In this document: positions 8,896 through 17,966 of the stretch, one piece after another
Layout: the number at the start of each line of letters is the position of its first letter
Position numbering within the stretch: the first letter of the stretch is position 1
Assembly: GCA_019411205.1 (NCBI GenBank)
Contig: DXRF01000008.1
Span: 1-29,641, forward strand
Direction: 5' to 3'
DNA length: 29,641 bases
Source of the DNA: Parabacteroides sp.
GTDB lineage: Bacteria; Bacteroidota; Bacteroidia; Bacteroidales; Tannerellaceae
Notes under the pieces: generated by a model
What the model was told of the DNA's origin: nothing
The model's input: only the letters and a program-made list of their open reading frames with translations
Databases searched by the model: none
Position numbers and translations under genes: made by a program

Positions 8896-9954
8896 ATGAA
8901 TATGAAATATACAATCACATCTCTCTTATTGTTTGCCTTGTTGGCGACTGGGTGTAACAATCAGCCGCAGAATACGCCGAATGATATCGCCACGCCCGTG
9001 TCGGTGACGGAATTGAAGAAAGGCTCTATCAGCAAGCTGGTCAATACGACCGGGACGGCACAGCCTACTTACGGGGTGACGCTCAATTCCGAAATGAGCG
9101 GCCTCTATAAGCTGCAAACCAATCCCCGTACAGGCAAGCCCTTTAAACTGGGCGATATTGTCTCCAAAGGACAACTGATCGTCCGGCTGGAAGACCGGGA
9201 ATACGAAAACGGCATCGCTATCGATGCCAAAGAGTTGAGTCTCGAAATTGCCGAACAGGAGCAGGTGAAGCAGAAAGCCCTGTATGAGAAAGGCGGCGTG
9301 ACGCTTAGCGAAATGCGTAATACAGAGGTGAAAGTGACAAACGCCCGCTATGACTACGAGAACGGGAAACTCAATCTGGAGAAGATGAATGTCAAAGCTC
9401 CTTTCGACGGTGTGATCGTGGACTTGCCTCACTATACGTCCGATGTCCGTATCGAACAGGGGAAACCGGTGGTCGGCATCATGGACTATGCCCGTATGTA
9501 TATGGATATCAACCTGCCGGAAAGCGCGATCGGGTATGTGAAAGCGGATCAGCCGGTCTATATCACTCATTATACGTTGCCCGGAGATACGATCCGGGGA
9601 GTGATCAGCGAACTGTCGCCCGCCATCAGTTCCGAAACCCGTACCTTCAAAGGGAAGATACTGATACAGAACGAGGGGTTGAAACTTCGTCCCGGTATGT
9701 TCGTCAAAGCTGATATCGTGGTGAACAAGGCAGACAGCGCCATCATCATACCGAAAGATGTGATTCAGTCCAACCGCCGTGTCAAATATGTTTATATCGT
9801 CGAGAAGAACACGGCTCTGCTCCGCGAGCTCAAGACCGGACTGGAGGATGACAAGAACATCCAGATACTGGAAGGACTGAAAGAAAACGATAACCTGGTG
9901 GTGAAAGGTTTCGAGACATTAAAAGAAAATGCAAAGGTAAAGGTTCAGAAATGA
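8896..9954 (+). CDS. RND periplasmic adaptor (membrane-fusion protein), lipoprotein
   Basis: 352 aa. The signal peptide ends in the lipobox LATGC with C20 as the lipidated residue, anchoring the protein in a membrane facing the periplasm. The adaptor order is visible: beta-barrel and lipoyl half with GDIVSKGQLIVRLED (about 93-107), a short helical hairpin (about 112-160), the second lipoyl half with KAPFDGVIVDL (about 166-176), then barrel and membrane-proximal strands with LRPGMFVKADIVV (about 265-277). The hairpin is short, as in CusB-like or other compact HlyD-family adaptors. Its stop overlaps the RND start by ATGA, implying translational coupling. It should bridge the TolC-like protein and the RND subunits; contact with the ABC permeases is inferred. 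Confidence 0.93.
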   Translation: MNMKYTITSLLLFALLATGCNNQPQNTPNDIATPVSVTELKKGSISKLVNTTGTAQPTYGVTLNSEMSGLYKLQTNPRTGKPFKLGDIVSKGQLIVRLEDREYENGIAIDAKELSLEIAEQEQVKQKALYEKGGVTLSEMRNTEVKVTNARYDYENGKLNLEKMNVKAPFDGVIVDLPHYTSDVRIEQGKPVVGIMDYARMYMDINLPESAIGYVKADQPVYITHYTLPGDTIRGVISELSPAISSETRTFKGKILIQNEGLKLRPGMFVKADIVVNKADSAIIIPKDVIQSNRRVKYVYIVEKNTALLRELKTGLEDDKNIQILEGLKENDNLVVKGFETLKENAKVKVQK

Positions 9955-12900
9955 AAAGTATCATCAAATTTGCGGTAAGCAATCCGGTTACGATCTTTAT
10001 GCTGGTATTGGCGATTTTGCTGTTGGGCAAGATTTCCTACGACCAGTTGGCTGTCGACCTGTTGCCCGACCTGAACAGTCCCCGCCTCTTTATCGAGCTG
10101 AAGGCCGGCGAACGTCCGCCGGAGGAGATTGAGAAGCAGTTTGTCAAGAACATGGAGTCGATGGCGATCCGGCAGAGCGACGTGACACAGGTATCGTCCG
10201 TGATTCGTGCCGGTTCCGCCCGCATCACGGTCGAGTATACCTGGAAGAAAGATATGGACGAGGCTTTTCTTGACTTGCAGAAAGCCATGAACCCTTTTGC
10301 CCAGAACAAGGATATCACCGAACTCAAGATCACGCAGCACGATCCGAACCAGTCGCCCGTCGTCCTGATCGGACTTTCGCACCGTAGCATTACCGATATG
10401 GCAGAGCTTCGGAAAGTGGCGGAGAGTTATATCCGTAATGAGTTGATCCGTCTGGAGGGGGTGGCGGATGTCACGCTGTCGGGTGATGAGGTCAGTACGC
10501 TGATGATTCGAACAGACCCTTATAAGCTGAATGCCTTTAAGTTGACGATAAATGATCTGTCTTCCAAGGTAGAGGCGAATAACCAAAACATATCCGGCGG
10601 TCGTGTCAGCGAGTTGGGGCTGCAATACTTGGTCAAGAGTTCGAGCCTATTTGCGACGGAGAGCGATTTTGAGAATCTGATTGTCGGTTACAAGCCGGTT
10701 ACAGCCGAGACAAGCGGGACAGCAGCTTCAGGAACTTCCGGCGTGGCTGCATCATCGTCTGTGGACAAAGCCCCGATCTTCCTGCGCGAAGTCGCTACCG
10801 TCGGTTTCGAGAATGCCCGTCCGGAAAATATTGTCCGCATCAATGGTGAGCGTAGTATCGGATTGTCTGTTTATAAGGAGATGCGTTTCAATACGGTGAA
10901 GGTTGTTGATGACGTGATTCGCCGATTGGCGGTTATCGAGCAGGCATTGCCCGGTTATCGTTTCCAGGTGATCACGAACCAAGGAACTTTTATCAAGAAT
11001 GCGATAGGAGAGGTGAAGAGCAGTGCCGTCTTAGGGATCATCCTCGCGGTGGTTATCCTGTTCGTCTTCCTTCGCCGCTTGGGGACGACGTTGATCGTCA
11101 GTCTAGCCATCCCGATTTCCATTGTCGCTACTTTCAACCTGATGTTCTTCAACCATCTTACGCTCAATATCATGACGCTCGGCGGGTTGGCGCTCGGAGC
11201 TGGCATGTTGGTGGATAATGCGATCGTGGTGATCGAAAGCATTTTCCGTAATCAGGAGAAAGGAATGACGATACGTGAAGCCGCCATAACGGGAACTTCC
11301 GAAGTGGGTGGTGCGGTCATTGCTTCGACGTTGACGACGATTGTCGTCTTTCTGCCGATTGTCTACCTGCATGGCGCTTCTGGAGAACTGTTTAAAGACC
11401 AGGCCTGGACGGTGACGTTCTCGCTGATATCATCGTTGTTCGTGGCGATATTGGTGATTCCGATGCTATATGACCGGATTACGGGACGACCTAACCCTTT
11501 CCTACGCTTGATGCGGAATCGCAAAGAAACTGATCGTGATAGTACCGATTCATCTGTGTTCCTATATCAGACTCAGAGACAGGGTATCTGGATTACCGGT
11601 TACAGTCCCTTGTTGCGAACCCTGCTCCGCCACCATTGGGGGGTGATCGGCTGCGCTTTGATGTTGTTGTTGCTGGCCGTAGCCTTGGTACCTTTTATCG
11701 GTACGGAGTTTATGCCGAGAACCGAGAGCAAGGCGTTCTCTGTCGTTATTAAGTTGCCGGAAGGGACTCCGTTGGAGCGTACCGTTTCGGCTGTCGAGAA
11801 TTTGGAGGAGTTGATACACACTATCTCGCAGGATTCTCTGTGTACGATCTACAGCCATGTCGGATCGGGCAGCGGTTCGGAGAATGATATATTCGAAGGC
11901 GAGAATACAGCTGTCATGAAAGTGCTCCTTTCCTCCTCTTGCCCTGTTCCACCCGAAGAGGTGATGGCGCGGTTTGTCCAGACAACCGAAAACACCAAAG
12001 GGTTAGAAGTTACCCTGAAACAAGAAGAGAACTCCCTCAGTTCCCTTTTGGGAAGCGAAGGAACCCCTATCGTGGTCGAGGTGAAGGGAGAGGAGCTGGA
12101 CGAGATTGGTGCTGTTACCGGCGAAGTAATGGAACGGATAACCGGTATTCCCGGAATTTATAATATCCGGTCGTCCGTCGAAGACGGGGCTCCGGAAGTA
12201 ACAATCTCCGTCGACCGTACGGTTGCCGGCATCTATAATGTTAGCGTCTCGACCGTTATCGAGCAGTTGAAGCAGCTGCTCGGTGGTCTTGAATCCGGCA
12301 AGATGGAGTACCGGGGAGAGATGCGGGATATCCTGATCAAGGTTCCCGATATCACCTTGCATGACCTTGGTGCCTTGGTCGTACGGAACGGTGAGAAAGA
12401 ATTCCGCTTACAGGAGATAGCTACAATCACCCATTCGCAAGCTCCGAAAGAAATCTTCCGTCGCGGGCAGAACCGCATCAGCAAGGTGACAGCAAACCTC
12501 GACGCAAACTATTCGCTTGACAAGGTGGCGGACGATATACGTCTTGCCGTGAAAGATATCGGCTTGCCTGCCAACTATTCGATTACCGTCACCGGTGAAG
12601 AAGAGAAGCGGCAGGAGTCCATGAACAGCTTGATGTTCGCTTTGGCCCTTTCGGTGATCCTGGTCTATATGGTGCTTGCTTCGCAGTTCGAGTCGCTGTT
12701 GCATCCCTTCACGATCTTGCTGACGATTCCGTTGGCGGTGGTAGGGGCGATCCTGCTGTTCTTCCTGACGGGGACGACGATCAACATGATGGGAGTGATC
12801 GGCATCGTGATGCTGGTAGGTATTGCGGTGAACAACTCGATTATCTTGGTCGACCGTATCAACCAGTTGAAACAATCCGGAATGGAGCTGACGGATGCCA

Positions 12901-13115
12901 TCGTGGAATCCGGCCAGCAGCGTATCCGCCCGATCCTGATGACGACGCTCACGACGATTCTCGCCCTCCTGCCGATGACGTTCGGCTTCGGTGAAGGGGC
13001 TTCGCTCCGTTCGCCTATGGCGATTGCGGTGATCGGTGGGTTGGTGACTTCGACCGTCATGAGCCTGATGGTGATCCCGTGTGTATATTATGTATTTGAA
13101 AAAATGAAAAGATGA
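9951..13115 (+). CDS. RND efflux permease subunit 1 (HAE1-like)
   Basis: 1054 aa, standard AcrB-family length. Twelve membrane helices and two periplasmic loops can be traced: helix 1 followed by YDQLAVDLLPDLNSPRLFIEL, helices 2-6 at about 345-510, a second loop after GTEFMPRTESKAF, and helices 8-12 to the C-terminus. The helix-4 proton-relay region reads GMLVDNAIVVIE with one acidic residue (D422) instead of the AcrB Asp pair. Helix 10 reads GIAVNNSIILVD, lacking the AcrB lysine, as in many HAE1 and MdtBC-type pumps. Residues 251-271 are an Ala/Ser/Thr/Gly-rich insertion in the periplasmic domain. The gene overlaps its upstream and downstream neighbours by 4 nt each. It probably forms a mixed trimer with the next RND protein, as MdtB and MdtC do; this is inference. 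Confidence 0.94.
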   Translation: MKSIIKFAVSNPVTIFMLVLAILLLGKISYDQLAVDLLPDLNSPRLFIELKAGERPPEEIEKQFVKNMESMAIRQSDVTQVSSVIRAGSARITVEYTWKKDMDEAFLDLQKAMNPFAQNKDITELKITQHDPNQSPVVLIGLSHRSITDMAELRKVAESYIRNELIRLEGVADVTLSGDEVSTLMIRTDPYKLNAFKLTINDLSSKVEANNQNISGGRVSELGLQYLVKSSSLFATESDFENLIVGYKPVTAETSGTAASGTSGVAASSSVDKAPIFLREVATVGFENARPENIVRINGERSIGLSVYKEMRFNTVKVVDDVIRRLAVIEQALPGYRFQVITNQGTFIKNAIGEVKSSAVLGIILAVVILFVFLRRLGTTLIVSLAIPISIVATFNLMFFNHLTLNIMTLGGLALGAGMLVDNAIVVIESIFRNQEKGMTIREAAITGTSEVGGAVIASTLTTIVVFLPIVYLHGASGELFKDQAWTVTFSLISSLFVAILVIPMLYDRITGRPNPFLRLMRNRKETDRDSTDSSVFLYQTQRQGIWITGYSPLLRTLLRHHWGVIGCALMLLLLAVALVPFIGTEFMPRTESKAFSVVIKLPEGTPLERTVSAVENLEELIHTISQDSLCTIYSHVGSGSGSENDIFEGENTAVMKVLLSSSCPVPPEEVMARFVQTTENTKGLEVTLKQEENSLSSLLGSEGTPIVVEVKGEELDEIGAVTGEVMERITGIPGIYNIRSSVEDGAPEVTISVDRTVAGIYNVSVSTVIEQLKQLLGGLESGKMEYRGEMRDILIKVPDITLHDLGALVVRNGEKEFRLQEIATITHSQAPKEIFRRGQNRISKVTANLDANYSLDKVADDIRLAVKDIGLPANYSITVTGEEEKRQESMNSLMFALALSVILVYMVLASQFESLLHPFTILLTIPLAVVGAILLFFLTGTTINMMGVIGIVMLVGIAVNNSIILVDRINQLKQSGMELTDAIVESGQQRIRPILMTTLTTILALLPMTFGFGEGASLRSPMAIAVIGGLVTSTVMSLMVIPCVYYVFEKMKR

Positions 13116-16100
13116 ATTTTTTACTACATAGGAAGATTGCGATCTGTATGCTGTTCATCGCATTGACCGGTTTGGGCTATGTGTCGTACAAGCAATTGCC
13201 GGTCGAGCTGTTGCCTAATGCGGAGCTTCCGATGCTGTTCGTGCAGGTCACCTCGGCGCAGGATATGGACCCGTCGTATGTGGAGTCGGAGGTTGTGATC
13301 CCTCTCGAAGGAGCCATCGGAACCATAGGCGGAGTAGAGCAGATCGAATCCCAGATCGACAGCCGCCAGTCTTCCATCAAGATCGATTTCAAGCCGAACA
13401 TCAACTTCAAGATAACTGCTCTGAAGTTGCAGGAAAAGATCAACGAGGCCGCCTCCTCGTTTCCCGAAGGTTTCACGGTACAGGTACAAAAAATCGATGT
13501 CTCGATGCTTACCGACGGCTTCATGTCGCTTCAGGTGCGCGGATCGGGCGGTACGGACCGGGTCCGTAACCTGGTGGAGAAAGAAATACGGCCCGATCTG
13601 GAAAACATAGACGGTATCGCTTCCGTCAATATCTATGGTGGGCGAGAGAAGGCTATTGAGGTGCAGCTCGATCCCGATGCCTGCAAAGCTCTCGACCTGA
13701 CCCCTTCCGCTATCAGTAGCTTCCTGACACAGAATACGCAAGAGAAGGCATTCGTCGGCTATGCCAGCGAGCCGGACGGGAAATATTTTGTTCATGTCAA
13801 CTCGCCTTATACCGAAGTCTCCGATCTGGAAAACATCGTCGTCGCTCCTGGTCCTGTGCTGCTGAAAGACATCGCCACCGTTTTCTTCGACATGAAGGAA
13901 GAGACAAGCTATAGTCGGGTCAACGGCAAAGATGCCATTTCCGTCTCCCTGCTTGCTGATTCACAGGCTAACCTGATCCAGCTCTCCCACCGTACGGTCG
14001 AAGTGATCGACCGCCTGAATGAGCAACTTGCCCCGCTCGACCTCTCGATCGTGGTAGAGAATAACCAGGCGGAAACGATGGAGGATAACATCGACCAGAT
14101 CATCCACCTCGCGATCGTGGGCGGTCTGCTTGCCGTCATTATCCTCTGGCTTTTCCTGAAGAACATCCGGTTGGTGTTCTTTATCGCTTTGTCCATCCCG
14201 ATCTCCGTCTATACGGCGTTCAATTTCTTCTACGGGGCAGGGATTACGATCAACAGCCTTACGCTGGTCGGTATGGCGCTGGCAATCGGTATGCTGCTGG
14301 ACAACAGCGTGGTGGTCTTGGAGAACATCTATCGCCTCTCCGCAGCCGGAGACACGCCCGAACGTTCCGTGACGCAAGGTACGCGCGAGGTCTGGCGTTC
14401 CATCCTCGCTGCTACCCTGACAACAGTCACGGTCTTTCTGCCTTTTGTCTTTTCCGATAATTTCCTGATCAAGCTGATGGGTCACCATATCGGTGTCTCC
14501 ATCAGCTCGACTCTCCTGATCTCTCTCGCTGTCGCTCTCCTTTTCATTCCGATGGCCACTTATACGGTATTGAGAGGAGCTAAAAGGACAGGTAGCTTCA
14601 AAGGTTTCCATAGATGGTTCGAGTCGGTACGCTCCCACGTCAAGAGTGGAGACAGGAGCACGGTCTTTTATGAAAAAGTGTCTGTCACGCAACGACCGGT
14701 ACAGATCTATCTGGTGCTGTTGAAGACTTGTATGCGGAATCCCGGCGTGACGATCTTCGGGGCCGTCATCCTGCTGTTCCTTTGTCTGATCCTCTCTATC
14801 TCCTTGAATATCCAAGACCGGAAAGAGGTGGAGAACGACCGTTTCAGCATCTATGTGACGATGCCGACCGGCAGCACGCTGGAGAATGCTGATCAGGTTG
14901 TTCATGTCATCGAGGAACGCCTTGCCGAATTTCCGGAGAAACAAGACCTGATCAGCCGTATACGGGAAACGGATGCCGAGCTGACACTTGTCCTCAAAGA
15001 AGATTTCCGCCGGATAGGGAAGCGCAGCATCGCCGACATCAAATCCGACGTACAAACCCGCCTTCGGGCCATCAACGGTGCTGAAATATCCCTTTCCGAA
15101 GCCGGAGGCAGAGGGAGAAGCGGTTTCGGAGATATGATGGGCGGCATGGGCAGCTTCATGCGCCTTTTAGGTATAGGCGAGAACCGGGAGCGGATTGTGA
15201 TCAAAGGTTCCGACTTCGACCTTATGCAGCGGGTGGCGGAGGATTTTCGCTATTACCTCGACGAACAGGAGTTCATCCGCACTACCCGTGTCTCCTACAA
15301 TCGCAGGCAACCGGAGATCCGTCTCGGTTTCGACCCGATCCTGCTGACTTCCTATGATATCTCCCGCCAGAACATAGCCTCCGGCCTCACGTCGCTGAAC
15401 CCGGAGATTTCGTCCGGAACCTCTTTCAAGGTAGGGGAGGACACCTATGATATCATCATCCGCAACCGGGCGAACCGGACGGAAGAAGAGGAAGAGACGG
15501 ACAAAAAGCGGGACAGGACGGTAGACGACCTGCGTGAAGTACGCATACCAGGTGGTTCCGGCGGCCTGCACAGGCTGGAAGATATCGCCTCTGTCAACTA
15601 TGGCCGCGGGCGTGCCCGTATCACCCGTGTGAATCAGGACAAGCAGATCGAGTTGTTCTATTCTTTCTCGCGCAGCGTCGAAGAGTCTAAAGACCTCCTG
15701 GAAGGTTACCGGTCTGATATCGACCGGCTGGTGTCGGACTATAACCTGCCTTCGGGCGTGGCGGTCGAAGTGTTTCATGAAGAAGACATACTTGCCGACT
15801 TCAAGTTCCTGTTGTTGGCGGCGTTTATTTTGATCTTTATGATATTGGCTTCGGTGTTCGAGTCTTTTGCGATGCCGTTCGTCCTGCTGTTCTCCATCCC
15901 GCTGGCGGCGATCGGTTCGCTGTTGGCGTTGTTGCTGACAGGCAACAGTCTGCTGAACAATGCGAATGTGATGATCGGGTTCCTGATCTTGTTGGGAGTG
16001 GTGGTGAACAATGGCATTATCCTGATCGACTATGCCAATATCCTCCGCCGGCGCGGTTACCGTCGCAACAGGGCGTTGATGACGGCAGGACTGTCGCGTA

Positions 16101-17890
16101 TACGTCCGATCTTGATTACCTCCATCACGACGATCATAGCCATGTTGCCGATGGCGATGGGCAATTCGGAGTATGCTGGAGCGATCGGTGCGCCGTTTGC
16201 CATTACCGTGATCGGGGGACTTTCTTTCTCGGCATTGCTGACGCTGATCCTGATCCCGACCGTTTGTATGGGATTGGAAAATACCTTGCAATGGTACAGA
16301 GGACTGTCTTTGAAAGTGTGGGTACTGCACGGCTTGCTCTTTGTGGTGGGAGCGGGTTGTATCTATCTGTATGGCGGCAGTCTTTTGTGGCAATCCGTTT
16401 ATGGAGTTTTGTTGCTGGCCGGCATTCCGGGGATGACCTATTTTATGCAAGCAAGCCTTCGCCGTGCCCGTTCGAAGGTGATCACTCCGGAGGCAGACAT
16501 CCATATATCTGTCCGCAACTTGGTGAAGATATACGACTGGCCGGGACGTGTCAGCCGCCAGTGGAAAAGTGGCCTGCTGATCCGCCGGCGATTGGGGATC
16601 GACGGCAAATATCGTTCGTTGAAAGATTTCGTGAATGTGGGCTGGCAATTCGCCCTGCTGGGCTTCGGCGTCTGGTTCACCTGGTTCTTTATTGACAGCC
16701 GGTTGTGGATCTTTTTCCTTTCCTTCGCGGTCTATGCCGCAACGCTTTACCTGTGGCGCAAGGTACGTGAATACTTGTATGTCAGGTTTGCAGGAAACCG
16801 GACGGTGAAATACGTCAACCGGATCATCTTCTGGAGCCTTCCTCCGCTGATTCTCTTCGGCCTGTTCCTCAGGTTGGATAATCCGAACCTGGTGGGAACG
16901 GTCGGGGTGCTGTGGGTGTTCTGCATAGCTGTCTATGTAACTTCCGGCTATTTGTATGAGAAGGAAATCAATATCGAACGGGTAAAAGGGCGTTTCGCCG
17001 GGCTGCGCCGTTCGTGGTTCCGTTTGGTGAAAGGCATTCCGCTGATCGGGAAACGTCGCCGGCCGTTCAAGGCGCTCAGGGGTGTATCGTTCGAGATACG
17101 TACGGGCATGTTTGGTCTTTTGGGACCGAATGGGGCGGGCAAGTCCACTCTGATGCGTATCATCTGCGGTATCCTGGAGCAGAGCTATGGCAGTATCTGG
17201 ATCAACGGACTGGACACGCGTGTCTACCGGGAGGAGTTGCAGAGCCTGATCGGTTTCTTGCCACAGGAGTTCGGAACGTACGAGAATATGTCGTCTTGGG
17301 AATTTCTCGACTACCAGGCGATTCTTAAGGGCCTCGTCGATTCCGATCTGCGGCGTGAGCGATTGGAGTATGTCCTCCGGGCCGTCCATATGTTCGACCG
17401 CAAGGACGAGAAGATCAGTTCTTTCTCCGGCGGTATGAAACAGCGTATCGGTATTGCTCTGATCTTACTGCATCTACCGCGTATCTTAGTGGTAGATGAA
17501 CCTACTGCCGGACTTGATCCGCGCGAACGCATTCGTTTTCGAAACTTGTTGGTGGAGTTGAGCAAGGACCGCATTGTGATCTTCTCTACTCATATCATCG
17601 AAGACATATCCAGTTCGTGCAGCCAGGTGGTCGTGATCAACAAGGGCAGCCTGAAGTATTTCGGCGATCCGGTCGATATGGTCGGTCTGGCAGCCGGAAA
17701 GGTCTGGCAGTTCGATATAGATAAGACGGATTTTGAACAGGCATTGGATAAGTCCCGGATCGTCAATCATATCCAGAAAGATGACCGTATCCGGGTTCGT
17801 TATCTCTCGGCTACCTCTCCGTGTGACGGGGCGGTACAAGTAGAACCGAACCTGGAAGATGCTTATCTTTGCTTGTTGAAAGGACTTTGA
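13112..17890 (+). CDS. RND permease fused to an ABC ATPase domain
   Basis: 1592 aa in one uninterrupted frame. Residues 1 to about 1060 are a complete RND permease: helix 1, helix 4 GMLLDNSVVVLE with D397, helix 10 GVVVNNGIILID, and a Gly/Met-rich insertion at 665-682. Two extra hydrophobic segments follow (about 1068-1088 and 1091-1113). Next comes HISVRNLVKIY (1131-1141), which aligns with the opening strand of the stand-alone ATPase of this operon (ISIRNLNKVY). Four more predicted helices occupy about 1176-1280. Then the ATPase resumes at about 1320: Walker A GPNGAGKST (1338-1346), Q1385, signature FSGGMKQR (1438-1445), Walker B ILVVDEPT (1458-1465) and H1494, all intact. The ATPase therefore seems split by a membrane insertion. 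Four helices would return the chain to the cytoplasm, which is topologically consistent. It likely partners the 237-aa permease downstream. Confidence 0.93.
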   Translation: MNFLLHRKIAICMLFIALTGLGYVSYKQLPVELLPNAELPMLFVQVTSAQDMDPSYVESEVVIPLEGAIGTIGGVEQIESQIDSRQSSIKIDFKPNINFKITALKLQEKINEAASSFPEGFTVQVQKIDVSMLTDGFMSLQVRGSGGTDRVRNLVEKEIRPDLENIDGIASVNIYGGREKAIEVQLDPDACKALDLTPSAISSFLTQNTQEKAFVGYASEPDGKYFVHVNSPYTEVSDLENIVVAPGPVLLKDIATVFFDMKEETSYSRVNGKDAISVSLLADSQANLIQLSHRTVEVIDRLNEQLAPLDLSIVVENNQAETMEDNIDQIIHLAIVGGLLAVIILWLFLKNIRLVFFIALSIPISVYTAFNFFYGAGITINSLTLVGMALAIGMLLDNSVVVLENIYRLSAAGDTPERSVTQGTREVWRSILAATLTTVTVFLPFVFSDNFLIKLMGHHIGVSISSTLLISLAVALLFIPMATYTVLRGAKRTGSFKGFHRWFESVRSHVKSGDRSTVFYEKVSVTQRPVQIYLVLLKTCMRNPGVTIFGAVILLFLCLILSISLNIQDRKEVENDRFSIYVTMPTGSTLENADQVVHVIEERLAEFPEKQDLISRIRETDAELTLVLKEDFRRIGKRSIADIKSDVQTRLRAINGAEISLSEAGGRGRSGFGDMMGGMGSFMRLLGIGENRERIVIKGSDFDLMQRVAEDFRYYLDEQEFIRTTRVSYNRRQPEIRLGFDPILLTSYDISRQNIASGLTSLNPEISSGTSFKVGEDTYDIIIRNRANRTEEEEETDKKRDRTVDDLREVRIPGGSGGLHRLEDIASVNYGRGRARITRVNQDKQIELFYSFSRSVEESKDLLEGYRSDIDRLVSDYNLPSGVAVEVFHEEDILADFKFLLLAAFILIFMILASVFESFAMPFVLLFSIPLAAIGSLLALLLTGNSLLNNANVMIGFLILLGVVVNNGIILIDYANILRRRGYRRNRALMTAGLSRIRPILITSITTIIAMLPMAMGNSEYAGAIGAPFAITVIGGLSFSALLTLILIPTVCMGLENTLQWYRGLSLKVWVLHGLLFVVGAGCIYLYGGSLLWQSVYGVLLLAGIPGMTYFMQASLRRARSKVITPEADIHISVRNLVKIYDWPGRVSRQWKSGLLIRRRLGIDGKYRSLKDFVNVGWQFALLGFGVWFTWFFIDSRLWIFFLSFAVYAATLYLWRKVREYLYVRFAGNRTVKYVNRIIFWSLPPLILFGLFLRLDNPNLVGTVGVLWVFCIAVYVTSGYLYEKEINIERVKGRFAGLRRSWFRLVKGIPLIGKRRRPFKALRGVSFEIRTGMFGLLGPNGAGKSTLMRIICGILEQSYGSIWINGLDTRVYREELQSLIGFLPQEFGTYENMSSWEFLDYQAILKGLVDSDLRRERLEYVLRAVHMFDRKDEKISSFSGGMKQRIGIALILLHLPRILVVDEPTAGLDPRERIRFRNLLVELSKDRIVIFSTHIIEDISSSCSQVVVINKGSLKYFGDPVDMVGLAAGKVWQFDIDKTDFEQALDKSRIVNHIQKDDRIRVRYLSATSPCDGAVQVEPNLEDAYLCLLKGL

Positions 17891-17898
17891 AAATTTAT

Positions 17899-17949
17899 GA
17901 TTTATAATTTATGATTTATGCGTCGATGATAAATCATAAATCATAAATC
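17899..17949. repeat. AT-rich inverted repeat between efflux genes
   Basis: Left arm 17899-17919 and right arm 17929-17949 pair over 21 positions with one A-C mismatch (17906/17942), around a 9-nt loop. Each arm is built from a tandem heptamer of the type ATTTATG or its complement. It fills the only sizeable gap in the operon (17891-17966), ending 17 nt before the ATG of the last permease. It may fold in the transcript and lower or insulate expression of that gene, or may be a dispersed intergenic repeat. Confidence 0.8.
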
Positions 17950-17966
17950 TCAAATCATAAATCATT

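Noticed and set aside
13961..15055. A 364-codon minus-strand open frame inside the second RND gene
   Set aside because: Low-complexity D/Q/R/H-rich translation opposite conserved RND helices; treated as a shadow.
15167..17389. A 740-codon minus-strand open frame opposite the RND-ABC fusion
   Set aside because: It is antisense to clearly conserved RND and ATPase motifs. Its translation is rich in R, Q, D and H with no fold pattern, as expected for a shadow frame of a codon-biased gene.
17891..17966. CRISPR-like array in the repeat between efflux genes
   Set aside because: The units are 7-nt AT-rich heptamers in inverted arms with no spacers and no cas genes nearby.
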